8,094 nt of DNA, from assembly GCA_003561665.1 (NCBI GenBank), contig PWVY01000326.1, forward strand, positions 1 to 8,094. The letters are read 5' to 3'. The position numbers and the translations under genes are program-made. This document shows positions 1 to 5,754 of this stretch, piece after piece. Origin of the DNA: Thermoplasmata archaeon (GTDB taxonomy: Archaea > Thermoplasmatota > SW-10-69-26). Under the pieces are notes generated by a model. That model saw only the letters and a list, made by a program, of their open reading frames with translations. It was not told the DNA's origin and ran no database searches. How positions within the stretch are numbered: the stretch's first letter is position 1; each line of letters begins with the position of its first letter.

Positions 1-861
1 ACCGAGGACACGAACCCAGAAGAGCACGCCAAGCGAGGATGGATCCAACGCCTCACACAACACGCGGACATCTACGTCAACGACGCCTTCCCCGTCACCC
101 ACCGCGACCACGCCAGCATCACAGGACCCCCCCAACGCCTCCCAAGCGTCGCCGGTCCAAACCTCGCACGCGAGATCGAAACCCTCGACGGCATCCAAGA
201 CCAACCCAAACCCCACGTGATGGCGCTTGGCGGCGTCAAGATCAAAAACAGCCTCAACGTCGCCCTCCACCAACTCACCAACGACCGCATCGACACCCTC
301 CTCACCGGCGGCCTCCTCGGCATGCTCCTTTTGGAAGCCAACGGCGTCGACACCGGTCAAGGCACCCGAGCCATCCTCGAAGAAAGAAACGCGAACGAAC
401 TCCTACCCCAAGCCCGCACCCTGCTGGAAGCCAACGAAGACCGCCTGATCCTCCCCCGGGATGTCGCCATCCAAGAAGGCGGCAAACGCCTCGAGATCCC
501 CATCGAAGACCTCCCCGCCAAGGGCGGCGCCAAAGACATCGGATCCGAAACCGCCAACCGATTCGCCGACGCCATCGCGCACGCCGGCACCGCCATCATC
601 CACGGCCCCATGGGCGTGTACGAAAAAACCAACTTCTCCCGAGGAACCGCGCAAGTCCTGGCAGCCGCCGCCAAAGGCGACGCGTACGCCATCGTCGGCG
701 GCGGCCACACCGTAGGAGCGCTCAGCGAAAGCGGCATCGACCCCAGCCAACTCGACCACATCTCCCTCGCTGGAGGCGCGCTCCTCGAACAATTGGCCGG
801 GAACAAGCTCCCCGGCATCGAAGCCCTTCGAGCCCCCGAGAAACCTCCCGAAACAAGCTAA
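1..861 (+). CDS. pgk: Phosphoglycerate kinase, archaeal type (5' end outside window)
   Basis: This is the C-terminal 286 residues of a protein normally about 400 residues long; frame 1 is open from base 1, so the start lies upstream. The enzyme transfers phosphate between 1,3-bisphosphoglycerate and ADP to give 3-phosphoglycerate and ATP in cytoplasmic glycolysis/gluconeogenesis. Seen in the sequence: the end of the N-domain with YVNDAFPVTHRDHAS, then LPSVAG leading into the hinge, the nucleotide-domain start MALGGVKIKNSL near 220, GPMGVYE (604-624), the GGGHT loop (697-711) and the C-terminal SLAGGALLEQLAG. The His after GGG (GGGHT rather than GGGDT) is, from memory, typical of archaeal enzymes. 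Stop is TAA at 859-861. Arg codons are mostly CGC or CGA with no AGG, a useful local reference for native codon use. No damage is visible. Confidence 0.96.
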   Translation, partial: TEDTNPEEHAKRGWIQRLTQHADIYVNDAFPVTHRDHASITGPPQRLPSVAGPNLAREIETLDGIQDQPKPHVMALGGVKIKNSLNVALHQLTNDRIDTLLTGGLLGMLLLEANGVDTGQGTRAILEERNANELLPQARTLLEANEDRLILPRDVAIQEGGKRLEIPIEDLPAKGGAKDIGSETANRFADAIAHAGTAIIHGPMGVYEKTNFSRGTAQVLAAAAKGDAYAIVGGGHTVGALSESGIDPSQLDHISLAGGALLEQLAGNKLPGIEALRAPEKPPETS

Positions 862-902
862 ACCAACGTAGAGTCCCTTTGGAGCGTGTGAGGTTCACTT
901 GG

Positions 903-941
903 TCAACCCCATCAACCCAACACGGCGTCCCTGGGTTGATG
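903..941. repeat. Perfect 10-bp inverted repeat with extra half-site
   Basis: CATCAACCCA (910-919) and TGGGTTGATG (932-941) are exact reverse complements separated by 12 bases. Arm centres are 22 bp apart, close to two helical turns. A further TCAACCC at 903-909 repeats the core of the left arm (912-918) in direct orientation. The right arm contains the ATG at 939 proposed as one start of the next gene. It could be an operator for the neighbouring winged-helix regulator, an RNA hairpin ending pgk transcription, or a structure occluding that ATG. No T-run follows, which argues against a classic terminator. Confidence 0.55.
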
Positions 942-1280
942 TACCTGCAAAAGCAGTCACGAGCCCTGGAGGAAGGCGCGGTGCTGACGGCTTTATCCAG
1001 TCCGCACGATAGAGAAGTCATCGCTCAAGCTCAAGATGGCCCCATCTCCGCCAAACGCATCCTCGATGAAACCGACATCCCCAAAAGCACGCTCTACCGA
1101 CGCATCAACAAGCTCGAAGAGACCGGGCTCCTACGCGTAGTCGACACCACCGTCGAACAAGGACGCCCCATGGACCGCTACGTTTGCCCTCTTCGCGACA
1201 TCCACCTCAACATCCAGGACGGATCCTTGAGCCTCGAATGGGACATTCGCGAAGGCTTCAGGACGGAATCTTACGCGTGA
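939..1280 (+). CDS. Small winged-helix DNA-binding regulator (paralogue 1)
   Basis: A 113-residue cytoplasmic protein with a single winged helix-turn-helix of the ArsR/TrmB-like kind. Visible pattern: PHDREVI (helix 1), ISAKRILDETDIPKSTLYRRI (helix-turn-helix with recognition helix), LEETGLLRVV, then a basic wing ending QGRPMDRY and a beta-rich tail. It aligns without gaps over about 93 residues to the gene at 2766, roughly one third identical by eye, sharing PHDR, EETD-type, YRRI and PMD-Y signatures. The start is uncertain: ATG at 939 gives an N-terminus matching the paralogue in length but lies inside an inverted repeat; GTG at 981 has a strong GGAGG eight bases upstream and would give 99 residues. 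No ligand domain is seen. It probably controls the downstream oxidase, itself, or both; this is inferred from position only. Confidence 0.8.
   Translation: MYLQKQSRALEEGAVLTALSSPHDREVIAQAQDGPISAKRILDETDIPKSTLYRRINKLEETGLLRVVDTTVEQGRPMDRYVCPLRDIHLNIQDGSLSLEWDIREGFRTESYA
968..972 (+). promoter_or_regulatory. Shine-Dalgarno GGAGG deciding between two starts
   Basis: GGAGG followed by eight bases and then GTG at 981, in frame with the winged-helix gene. It is the best ribosome-binding site near this gene and favours the shorter 99-residue product, whose first residues are still ahead of the PHDR helix. ATG at 939 has no comparable site. Confidence 0.45.
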
Positions 1281-1294
1281 GATTCGCCTTCACC

Positions 1295-1304
1295 CCTTAA
1301 GCTA
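1295..1304 (+). promoter_or_regulatory. Possible core promoter of the multicopper oxidase gene
   Basis: CCTTAAGCTA is the only AT-rich patch in the 44-bp gap before ATG 1325, and its centre is about 26 bases upstream of that ATG. The ATG has no Shine-Dalgarno (pyrimidine-rich CCTTCCCTCC precedes it), so a leaderless transcript starting at or near the ATG fits. A similar CCTTAAG(AG)CTA string occurs in the promoter region of the ArsR-rhodanese gene (- strand, near 8033-8044). The match to an archaeal TATA box is weak. Confidence 0.3.
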
Positions 1305-1324
1305 GGTCCAGCGACCTTCCCTCC

Positions 1325-2698
1325 ATGGAGAAAACAGCGCTCATCGCGTTCACGCTCCTCACGGCCGCCTTGGCCGGTTGCGTTGGTGACCTCCCCCAAG
1401 CATCCAACCCTCACGCGCAGGTGCACGAGATCCACATGTGGGTCGAAGAGATGGAATGGGAGGTTCACCCCGGCGTGACGGAGGCCGTGTGGGCCTTCTG
1501 CGCAGAAGGCGACGCTGTCGAACCCGTCCACGGAGACGAAGCATGCGGCGTGCCAGGGCCCACCATCCGCGTCACAGAAGGCGACCTCGTGCGCGTGACC
1601 CTCGAAAACACGCATCATATCCCTCACTCGGTGCACTTCCACGGATGGCACCCCTTCGAAGCCGACCAAGCCGGCGCCGAGATCCTCGGCCACCACCAAG
1701 TCGTGCACCCCGGCGAGGCCAAAACGTTCGAATGGACCGCAGAACCCACGGGCACGTTCATCTACCACTGCCACTTCGACACGCACGAACACATGGACCA
1801 CGGCATGTACGGCGTCTTCATCGTGGAAGAAAAAGACGCCCAAGAGCCGGACGTCGAGCACGTCATGGTGCTCGACGAATGGGCCATCTACGACAACGCG
1901 ACCCCCTACGAAGGCGCGATGCCCGCCTACAACTACTTCACCATCAACGGCAAAAGCTTCCCCGCCACGCAACCCATCCTCGCAGACGTAGGCGACACGG
2001 TGCGCGTGCACATCGTCAACGCCGGGTACAAAGCGCACGCGATGCACATCCACGGCCACACACCCGACAGCTGGGAAGGCATCGCAGGACCCGAGCATGC
2101 CGTGCCCACCGACGTGCGCAACGTCGCCCCCGGGCAAAGCGTCGTCATGGAGACCACCGTGGACCGCGAAGGCATCTGGCCCTTCCACTGCCACGTGGTC
2201 CCCCACGTGACCGCGAACGCCACCGGGGACGGATGGGGCGATTACCCCCGCGGCATGCTCACCATACTCGCGGTCGGCGAAGAATACCACGCCGCGCTCC
2301 AAGAGGCCGGCCCCATCCTCCTCGAAGAAGCCCTCGCCGAGCAAGGCCTCAACCCAACCGAGCATACCTCCCACAACGAACCAGAGGATACCGAAGCCAC
2401 CGCGGAAGACGGGGACGATATCGTCGTGGAGATGCGCGACTACGCCTTCCAACCCGAAACCATCACCATCGAGCCAGGCACGACCGTGACATGGGTCAAC
2501 AAGGACAGCGCTTGGCATGATGTCACGTTCGACGATGGAAGCGTCGAAAGCGGCGAGATCCCCGCCCGCGAATCCTGGTCCTACACGTTCACGGAAGAAG
2601 GCACGTACACCTACCACTGCAGCCCGCACGCCTTCTACGACGCAGACGAGGAATCCTACCAAGGCATGACAGGCACCGTCATCGTGCAAGGCGGGTGA
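1325..2698 (+). CDS. Two-domain multicopper oxidase fused to a plastocyanin-like domain, lipoprotein
   Basis: A 457-residue protein with a signal peptide and lipobox (LAGC, Cys19), so probably lipid-anchored outside the membrane. Cupredoxin domain 1 (about 30-170) has HSVHFHG (H101, H104, H106) and YHCHFDTHEHMDHGM (H148, C149, H150, H156, M161). Domain 2 (about 175-318) has HAMHIHG (H238, H241, H243) and FHCHVVPH (H288, C289, H290, H294) with M311. The paired HxH and HCH motifs supply eight His for a trinuclear copper centre, and each domain also appears to hold a complete type 1 site. After an acidic linker (about 335-365), domain 3 (366-457) has a blue-copper set H398, C432, H435, M448. Family knowledge suggests oxygen reduction coupled to oxidation of metal ions, phenolics or another electron donor; the substrate is unknown. 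It is not a NirK nitrite reductase, since His replaces the NirK Asp. The protein is very acidic (about 78 Asp/Glu, 14 Lys/Arg). Confidence 0.9.
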   Translation: MEKTALIAFTLLTAALAGCVGDLPQASNPHAQVHEIHMWVEEMEWEVHPGVTEAVWAFCAEGDAVEPVHGDEACGVPGPTIRVTEGDLVRVTLENTHHIPHSVHFHGWHPFEADQAGAEILGHHQVVHPGEAKTFEWTAEPTGTFIYHCHFDTHEHMDHGMYGVFIVEEKDAQEPDVEHVMVLDEWAIYDNATPYEGAMPAYNYFTINGKSFPATQPILADVGDTVRVHIVNAGYKAHAMHIHGHTPDSWEGIAGPEHAVPTDVRNVAPGQSVVMETTVDREGIWPFHCHVVPHVTANATGDGWGDYPRGMLTILAVGEEYHAALQEAGPILLEEALAEQGLNPTEHTSHNEPEDTEATAEDGDDIVVEMRDYAFQPETITIEPGTTVTWVNKDSAWHDVTFDDGSVESGEIPARESWSYTFTEEGTYTYHCSPHAFYDADEESYQGMTGTVIVQGG

Positions 2699-2765
2699 AC
2701 GCGCCAGATGAGGACGAGAACGAAAGACACTCAACGCATCCCATGGATGAGGAGCCCGCCTGGCG

Positions 2766-3128
2766 ATGACGTCCATCCGGCCTGAACCCACGCCCATCAC
2801 GCCCGAGGCCGTCATCCAAGGGATCGAGAACCCGCACGACCGACGCATCCTCGCCGTGACGCAAACCCGCGCCGTGACCGCGCAAGAGATCATCGAGGAA
2901 ACAGACGTGCCACGAAGCAGTGCATACCGCCGCATCGACCAACTCCAAGAATGGGGCCTCATCGAGGTTGCAGGCGGCGTGATGCGGGAAGGGCACCCGA
3001 TGGACACATACCGCGCCCGCGTCGAGCTTGCACAAGTCACGATTGAGGAAGGGGACGTAAACGCCACATGGCGGTTGCTCGAAACACCTGAAGAGAGACT
3101 GCACCGGCTCTGGACGAGTTTGAGGTGA
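2766..3128 (+). CDS. Small winged-helix DNA-binding regulator (paralogue 2)
   Basis: A 120-residue cytoplasmic regulator with one winged helix-turn-helix: NPHDRRILAV (helix 1), VTAQEIIEETDVPRSSAYRRI (turn and recognition helix), LQEWGLIEVAGG, a wing ending EGHPMDTY, and a tail VTIEEGDVNATWRL. It is the closest relative in the window to the regulator at 939. ATG at 2766 is preceded by GGAG at 2751-2754 with an 11-base spacer, rather long but usable. It lies 67 bp after the oxidase stop with no clear TATA box between, so co-transcription with the oxidase is plausible. Its own TGA is embedded in the ribosome-binding site of the next gene, implying coupled translation with the membrane protein. 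It may regulate the oxidase locus; the signal sensed is unknown. Confidence 0.85.
   Translation: MTSIRPEPTPITPEAVIQGIENPHDRRILAVTQTRAVTAQEIIEETDVPRSSAYRRIDQLQEWGLIEVAGGVMREGHPMDTYRARVELAQVTIEEGDVNATWRLLETPEERLHRLWTSLR
3122..3127 (+). promoter_or_regulatory. Shine-Dalgarno overlapping the preceding stop codon
   Basis: GAGGTG sits over the last codons and TGA stop of the winged-helix gene and five bases before ATG 3133. This places the membrane-protein gene directly under ribosomes finishing the regulator and fixes its start. Confidence 0.6.
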
Positions 3129-3132
3129 ACCG

Positions 3133-3405
3133 ATGGAACACTTGATGCCCGTACTCATCACGCTGGGCCTTGCAAGCGCCCTACTAGCGACCGTGCTCGT
3201 CGTTCTCGGCGTTCGAGCCTACCGGAAAACCAACGACCCTCGCATGCTGCGCCTGACGGGAGGATTTTTCCTGTTGCTTACCAGCCTCGGGGCTGAAGCC
3301 TTCTCGTACAACGTCCTCTTCCCAGGGGACCTCATGATCGCGCACATCATCGAGGGATCCTTCCAGCTCGCCGCGTTCGCTGTGCTCGTGTGGGCGCTCT
3401 TCTAG
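3133..3405 (+). CDS. Small three-helix membrane protein, function unknown
   Basis: A 90-residue, strongly hydrophobic protein with three predicted membrane helices at about 5-27, 42-58 and 67-89. A basic loop RAYRKTNDPRMLR joins helices 1 and 2, and the second helix carries an acidic residue (LGAEAF). The layout, and the pattern of a Tyr-Arg-rich loop followed by LTGGFFLLLTSLG, recall small three-helix proteins of archaea often encoded beside winged-helix regulators; that likeness is from memory and unverified. The gene starts four bases after the regulator stop, with a good Shine-Dalgarno, so the two are translated together. A membrane partner or signal input for the regulator is one possibility. 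No metal-binding or catalytic motif is seen. Confidence 0.75.
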   Translation: MEHLMPVLITLGLASALLATVLVVLGVRAYRKTNDPRMLRLTGGFFLLLTSLGAEAFSYNVLFPGDLMIAHIIEGSFQLAAFAVLVWALF

Positions 3406-3565
3406 GCCTCCCAAGCTCAAAGCGTTTAGACCACGCTCGTTCCCGCCGGAGGATCCACGGCCGTTGACCCGAAGATGTCTGTTCCGGGCGAGTACGCCCT
3501 CCTTTATGCATCTTCACGACTGAGAAACAAACCCGAGCGCTGGATGCCTGACTTTCAGGAGGGGC
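3406..3565. other. Convergent intergenic region
   Basis: A 160-bp gap between two converging genes with no coding potential that I can support. It contains a small perfect hairpin, GGGCG (3486-3490) and CGCCC (3495-3499) with loop AGTA, followed on the + strand by TCCTTTATG. The hairpin could help end transcription from the left, but the T-run is poor and the call is weak. Confidence 0.4.
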
Positions 3566-3790
3566 TTAGCCTTTCGCGGGGAGAGGGTCTTCGTCGAGCA
3601 CAGCGTAGTCGAAGCGTTGCGTGTGCGTGACGCGCTGGGACGCGTCCAGGATCTCTATCGAGACGAGGGCTCCTTCATCGTCATAGTCGAGGATTACGCC
3701 GGGTTTTTCCTCGTCGCTTTCCGAAACCTCGACATCTTCTCTGAGGACGAGGGTCAGAGTGTCGGTCGAAGGATCGTAGCGTGCGATCAT
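3566..3790 (-). CDS. DUF2283 family protein, putative antitoxin
   Basis: A 74-residue acidic protein of the DUF2283 type: MIARYDPSTDTLTLVL, then an acidic stretch, PGVILDYDDEGALVSIEILDASQ and an aromatic tail. Family members are short beta-rich proteins commonly encoded next to DUF4258 genes and annotated as putative antitoxins. I place the start at ATG 3790 because the family usually begins just before the YDP motif and GGAG (3800-3803) lies nine bases upstream. A longer form from GTG 3805 (79 residues) would overlap the DUF4258 stop by one base. Either way the two genes are translationally linked, with the putative toxin first. Stop is TAA at 3566-3568. The antitoxin role is inferred from family and context. 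Confidence 0.8.
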   Translation of the reverse strand: MIARYDPSTDTLTLVLREDVEVSESDEEKPGVILDYDDEGALVSIEILDASQRVTHTQRFDYAVLDEDPLPAKG

Positions 3791-3799
3791 GACCGGCTT

Positions 3800-3803
3800 C
3801 TCC
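3800..3803 (-). promoter_or_regulatory. Shine-Dalgarno GGAG setting the DUF2283 start
   Basis: On the - strand GGAG follows the TAG stop of the DUF4258 gene (3805-3807) almost at once and is nine bases before ATG 3790. It favours that ATG over the overlapping GTG at 3803-3805, which has no site of its own. Confidence 0.45.
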
Positions 3804-3804
3804 A

Positions 3805-4071
3805 CTACTTGCCAATATTGCTCGTGAAGTAGGCTGTGACGACCACAGGTGGAACTCGGTTCACGTCCACAAAAACCCTCGCCAAATACTCCTTTCCGGT
3901 TGGATCCCTTCGGAGTCGCGCTTGCAGCACATCCCTATCGGTTCTGACTTGCCACCTCTGGTCCGGACTGTCAAGCACAGCTTCCAATTCGGCCAAGGAG
4001 ATCCCCCGTCGAGACATTTGCAAGGCGGCATGGTTGCTGATCTCGAAGTCCCGGATAGGAGATGCGGACAT
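3805..4071 (-). CDS. DUF4258 family protein, putative toxin
   Basis: An 88-residue basic protein with the DUF4258 pattern: an N-terminal SNHAALQMSRRGISLAELEAVLD (conserved His14 and Arg-Arg-Gly-Ile-Ser), a middle beta region with many Arg, and a hydrophobic VPPVVVTAYF strand near the end. The family is thought to include toxins paired with DUF2283 antitoxins, and the partner follows immediately. The mechanism is not established and I do not assign one. Its 11 Arg codons are four AGG, one AGA, four CGA and two CGG with no CGC, unlike pgk, suggesting foreign origin. ATG 4071 has only a weak upstream ribosome-binding signal. The tRNA-Arg gene lies 263 bp upstream in the same orientation, and no clear TATA box is seen between, so readthrough or an unrecognised promoter may drive it. 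Confidence 0.8.
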   Translation of the reverse strand: MSASPIRDFEISNHAALQMSRRGISLAELEAVLDSPDQRWQVRTDRDVLQARLRRDPTGKEYLARVFVDVNRVPPVVVTAYFTSNIGK

Positions 4072-4077
4072 AGCCTA

Positions 4078-4165
4078 ACCATCGCCCTTGCCCGCAGTAG
4101 TGCGGCTGACACTGAGGCAGCGAGATGAAGGAAGCGACCCCAGGCTTCGTTCGACCATCGCCCTT
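4078..4165. repeat. 12-bp direct repeat upstream of the DUF4258 gene
   Basis: ACCATCGCCCTT occurs at 4078-4089 and again at 4154-4165, 76 bp apart. The first copy ends only seven bases before the DUF4258 ATG (reading the - strand), where a toxin-antitoxin autorepressor site would be expected. Operator function is inference; chance duplication is possible. Confidence 0.4.
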
Positions 4166-4334
4166 CCGATTCACCCGAAGGATTTGAAAGCAAACATCGG
4201 GTCCCCGAAACCATTCGACGCGAAGACGCTAAAGAAGCGCCAAGATAGGCATCTACGAAGCAAGAACCAGCAGTCCAGGATGAAAACAGATCCCTTGATC
4301 GAGCAAAACATCGACCAAGAGACCTCCTCCAAAC
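4090..4334. other. Non-coding stretch between tRNA and DUF4258 gene
   Basis: No convincing gene on either strand. Base composition looks less GC-rich than the flanking genes, with A-rich patches around 4220-4320. It holds the second copy of the 12-bp repeat. No recombinase remnant and no clear second copy of the tRNA 3' end is seen. Confidence 0.5.
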
Positions 4335-4408
4335 GCGCCTGGTGGGATTTGAACCCACGACCACTGGCTTAGGAGGCCAGCGCCCTATCCGGACTGGGCT
4401 ACAGGCGC
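4335..4408 (-). tRNA. tRNA-Arg, anticodon CCT
   Basis: A 74-base tRNA on the - strand with a perfect seven-pair acceptor stem (GCGCCTG with CAGGCGC), a four-pair D stem GCCC/GGGC, anticodon stem CTGGC/GCCAG around loop CTCCTAA, a five-base variable loop and T arm GTGGG/CCCAC with loop TTCAAAT. Anticodon CCT reads AGG (Arg). There is no intron and no encoded CCA, the latter usual in archaea. The downstream (3') side faces the DUF4258/DUF2283 module, and tRNA 3' ends are frequent integration sites. Confidence 0.96.
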
Positions 4409-4435
4409 AACGCGAACGCCCACAAGCCACGCTCC

Positions 4436-4443
4436 CATAAAAG
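4436..4443 (-). promoter_or_regulatory. TATA-like box of the tRNA-Arg gene
   Basis: On the - strand CTTTTATG, preceded by the T-rich GTTTT, is centred about 31 bases before the tRNA 5' end. That suits an archaeal TATA box with transcription starting a few bases upstream of the mature tRNA. It stands out in an otherwise GC-rich gap after the MFS gene. Confidence 0.55.
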
Positions 4444-4479
4444 AAAACGGTCCCACCCAACCCACACGCCCAAACCCGC

Positions 4480-5751
4480 CTACTTGCTCCCCACGCTTTC
4501 ATGCGTCCCCAACCGAGGATGCGTCTCCTCCATCGCTACGACCACGAACAACCCCGAAACGAACATCAACCCCCCCACCGCGTAAAACGCCACCACCAAC
4601 GAGAACACATCCGCCACAACCCCAATGAACACCGCCCCCACCGCGTACCCAAGATCCCTCCACATCCTATACACACCAAGCCCCGTCGACCGCCACAACG
4701 GATGCGACGCATCGCTCGCCACAGCGATCAAATTCGGGTAATGCAACGCCATCCCCACCCCCGAAACCACCGACAACACCACCCACCACGCCAACCCCTC
4801 CACCCACACCATCCCAACAACACCCAACCCCGCCAAGAAAAACCCCACCACGATCGGCGGCTTACGCCCCACCCGATCCCCCAACCGCCCCGTGAACACC
4901 TGCAAGAAATACGCACCACTATGCGCCCCCACCACCACGCCCACCTCCGCCACGTTCAACCCCTGCCCGATCAAGAACAACGGGAACCCAATCCACACCA
5001 ACGTATCCACAAAATTCTCCACATGACCCGCCTGCGCCGCCGCGAACAACGTCCGATCCCCATACGTCGCCCTCCGAACGATCGCCCCAAACGACAACCC
5101 CGCATCCCCACCCTCACCACCCCCCCTCTTCGCATGGCTTCCCGCCTCCACCCTCGCGAACGGCAGCGTCTCCCGGATGAAGAACACCGCGATCAAAAAC
5201 GCCACGAGAATCACAAGCGCCAAGAAGTAAAACGGCTCCGGACGCAACCCATACCCCGACGCGATCACGCCCGTCAACCAAGCCCCCAACGCCACCCCCG
5301 AGTACCCAAACGCCTCATCCAACCCCGCCGCCAGCCCCCTCTCGCTTGGACCCGCCAACTCGATCTTCGCGATCATGCTCATGCTCCACGCGATCCCCTG
5401 GTTGACCCCCAACAGAACATTCCCCACCGCCACCCACCCCCACGAAGGCGCATAGATCAACAACACCGGGATCGGCAACGCGGAGACCCAACCCGCGATG
5501 AGCACAGGCTTCCTCCCATACGCGTCCGCCCACTTCCCCGCGTACAAGTTCAACGCCGCCTTCACGACACCGAAACTGGCAACGAACGAACCGATGACAA
5601 CGAGGCTCTCCACGCCGAAGATCTCCTCCCCCATGATGGGCACCACGTTGCGCTCGGCCCCCATCACGAGCCCCACCGCGAACACGGTCACCAGTTGCAA
5701 CGCGAACTGCTTCCAGTTCGCGCGGATGCCCTGAACAGGCTGGCTTGTCAT
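4480..5751 (-). CDS. MFS transporter, 12 membrane helices
   Basis: A 423-residue major facilitator superfamily permease. It has two six-helix halves, each with the conserved cytoplasmic loop 2-3 motif: GKWADAYGRK (72-81) and GRLGDRVGRK (288-297), joined by a Gly- and charge-rich central loop at about 195-222. The ATG is three bases after the stop of the rhodanese/metallo-hydrolase gene, so it is the last gene of that operon. Context suggests transport, perhaps export, of a sulfur-containing anion or oxidised product, but the substrate cannot be read from sequence. Codon choice is odd: GGG, GCG, GTG, TTG and AGG dominate, whereas its three operon partners prefer C-ending codons. This may mark later acquisition. 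The stop, TAG at 4480-4482, is followed by the tRNA promoter. Confidence 0.9.
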   Translation of the reverse strand: MTSQPVQGIRANWKQFALQLVTVFAVGLVMGAERNVVPIMGEEIFGVESLVVIGSFVASFGVVKAALNLYAGKWADAYGRKPVLIAGWVSALPIPVLLIYAPSWGWVAVGNVLLGVNQGIAWSMSMIAKIELAGPSERGLAAGLDEAFGYSGVALGAWLTGVIASGYGLRPEPFYFLALVILVAFLIAVFFIRETLPFARVEAGSHAKRGGGEGGDAGLSFGAIVRRATYGDRTLFAAAQAGHVENFVDTLVWIGFPLFLIGQGLNVAEVGVVVGAHSGAYFLQVFTGRLGDRVGRKPPIVVGFFLAGLGVVGMVWVEGLAWWVVLSVVSGVGMALHYPNLIAVASDASHPLWRSTGLGVYRMWRDLGYAVGAVFIGVVADVFSLVVAFYAVGGLMFVSGLFVVVAMEETHPRLGTHESVGSK

Positions 5752-5754
5752 CGG

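Noticed and set aside
39..938. Long + frame upstream of the first regulator, open from base 39
   Set aside because: It is an Arg/Pro/His-rich shadow of pgk in another frame, without any recognisable domain; only the part from 939 or 981 on resembles a protein family.
1325..2698. Assignment as copper nitrite reductase (NirK)
   Set aside because: NirK has Asp in the position where this protein has His (HSVHFHG), and both HCH motifs of a trinuclear oxidase are present.
2743..2769. Eight-codon reading frame overlapping the ATG of the second regulator
   Set aside because: Too short to support, with no ribosome-binding site of its own; overlap in ATGA is likely chance.
1271..3067. Long - strand open frame of about 598 codons opposite the oxidase
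   Set aside because: Antisense shadow produced by GC-rich third positions; no domain pattern, and it covers two well-supported + strand genes.
4180..4353. Shared GGATTTGAA at 4180-4188 and in the tRNA T arm (4345-4353), as a possible attachment-site remnant
   Set aside because: Nine bases without flanking similarity is too short, and it covers the T loop rather than the tRNA 3' end.
4088..4372. A + strand frame ending in a WWDLNPRPLA-like peptide
   Set aside because: That peptide is the well-known artefact of translating the antisense of a tRNA T arm.
3861..4502. A - strand frame of 213 codons across the tRNA and DUF4258 region
   Set aside because: It reads through the tRNA gene and its promoter, overlaps the well-matched DUF4258 gene in another frame and has no family pattern.
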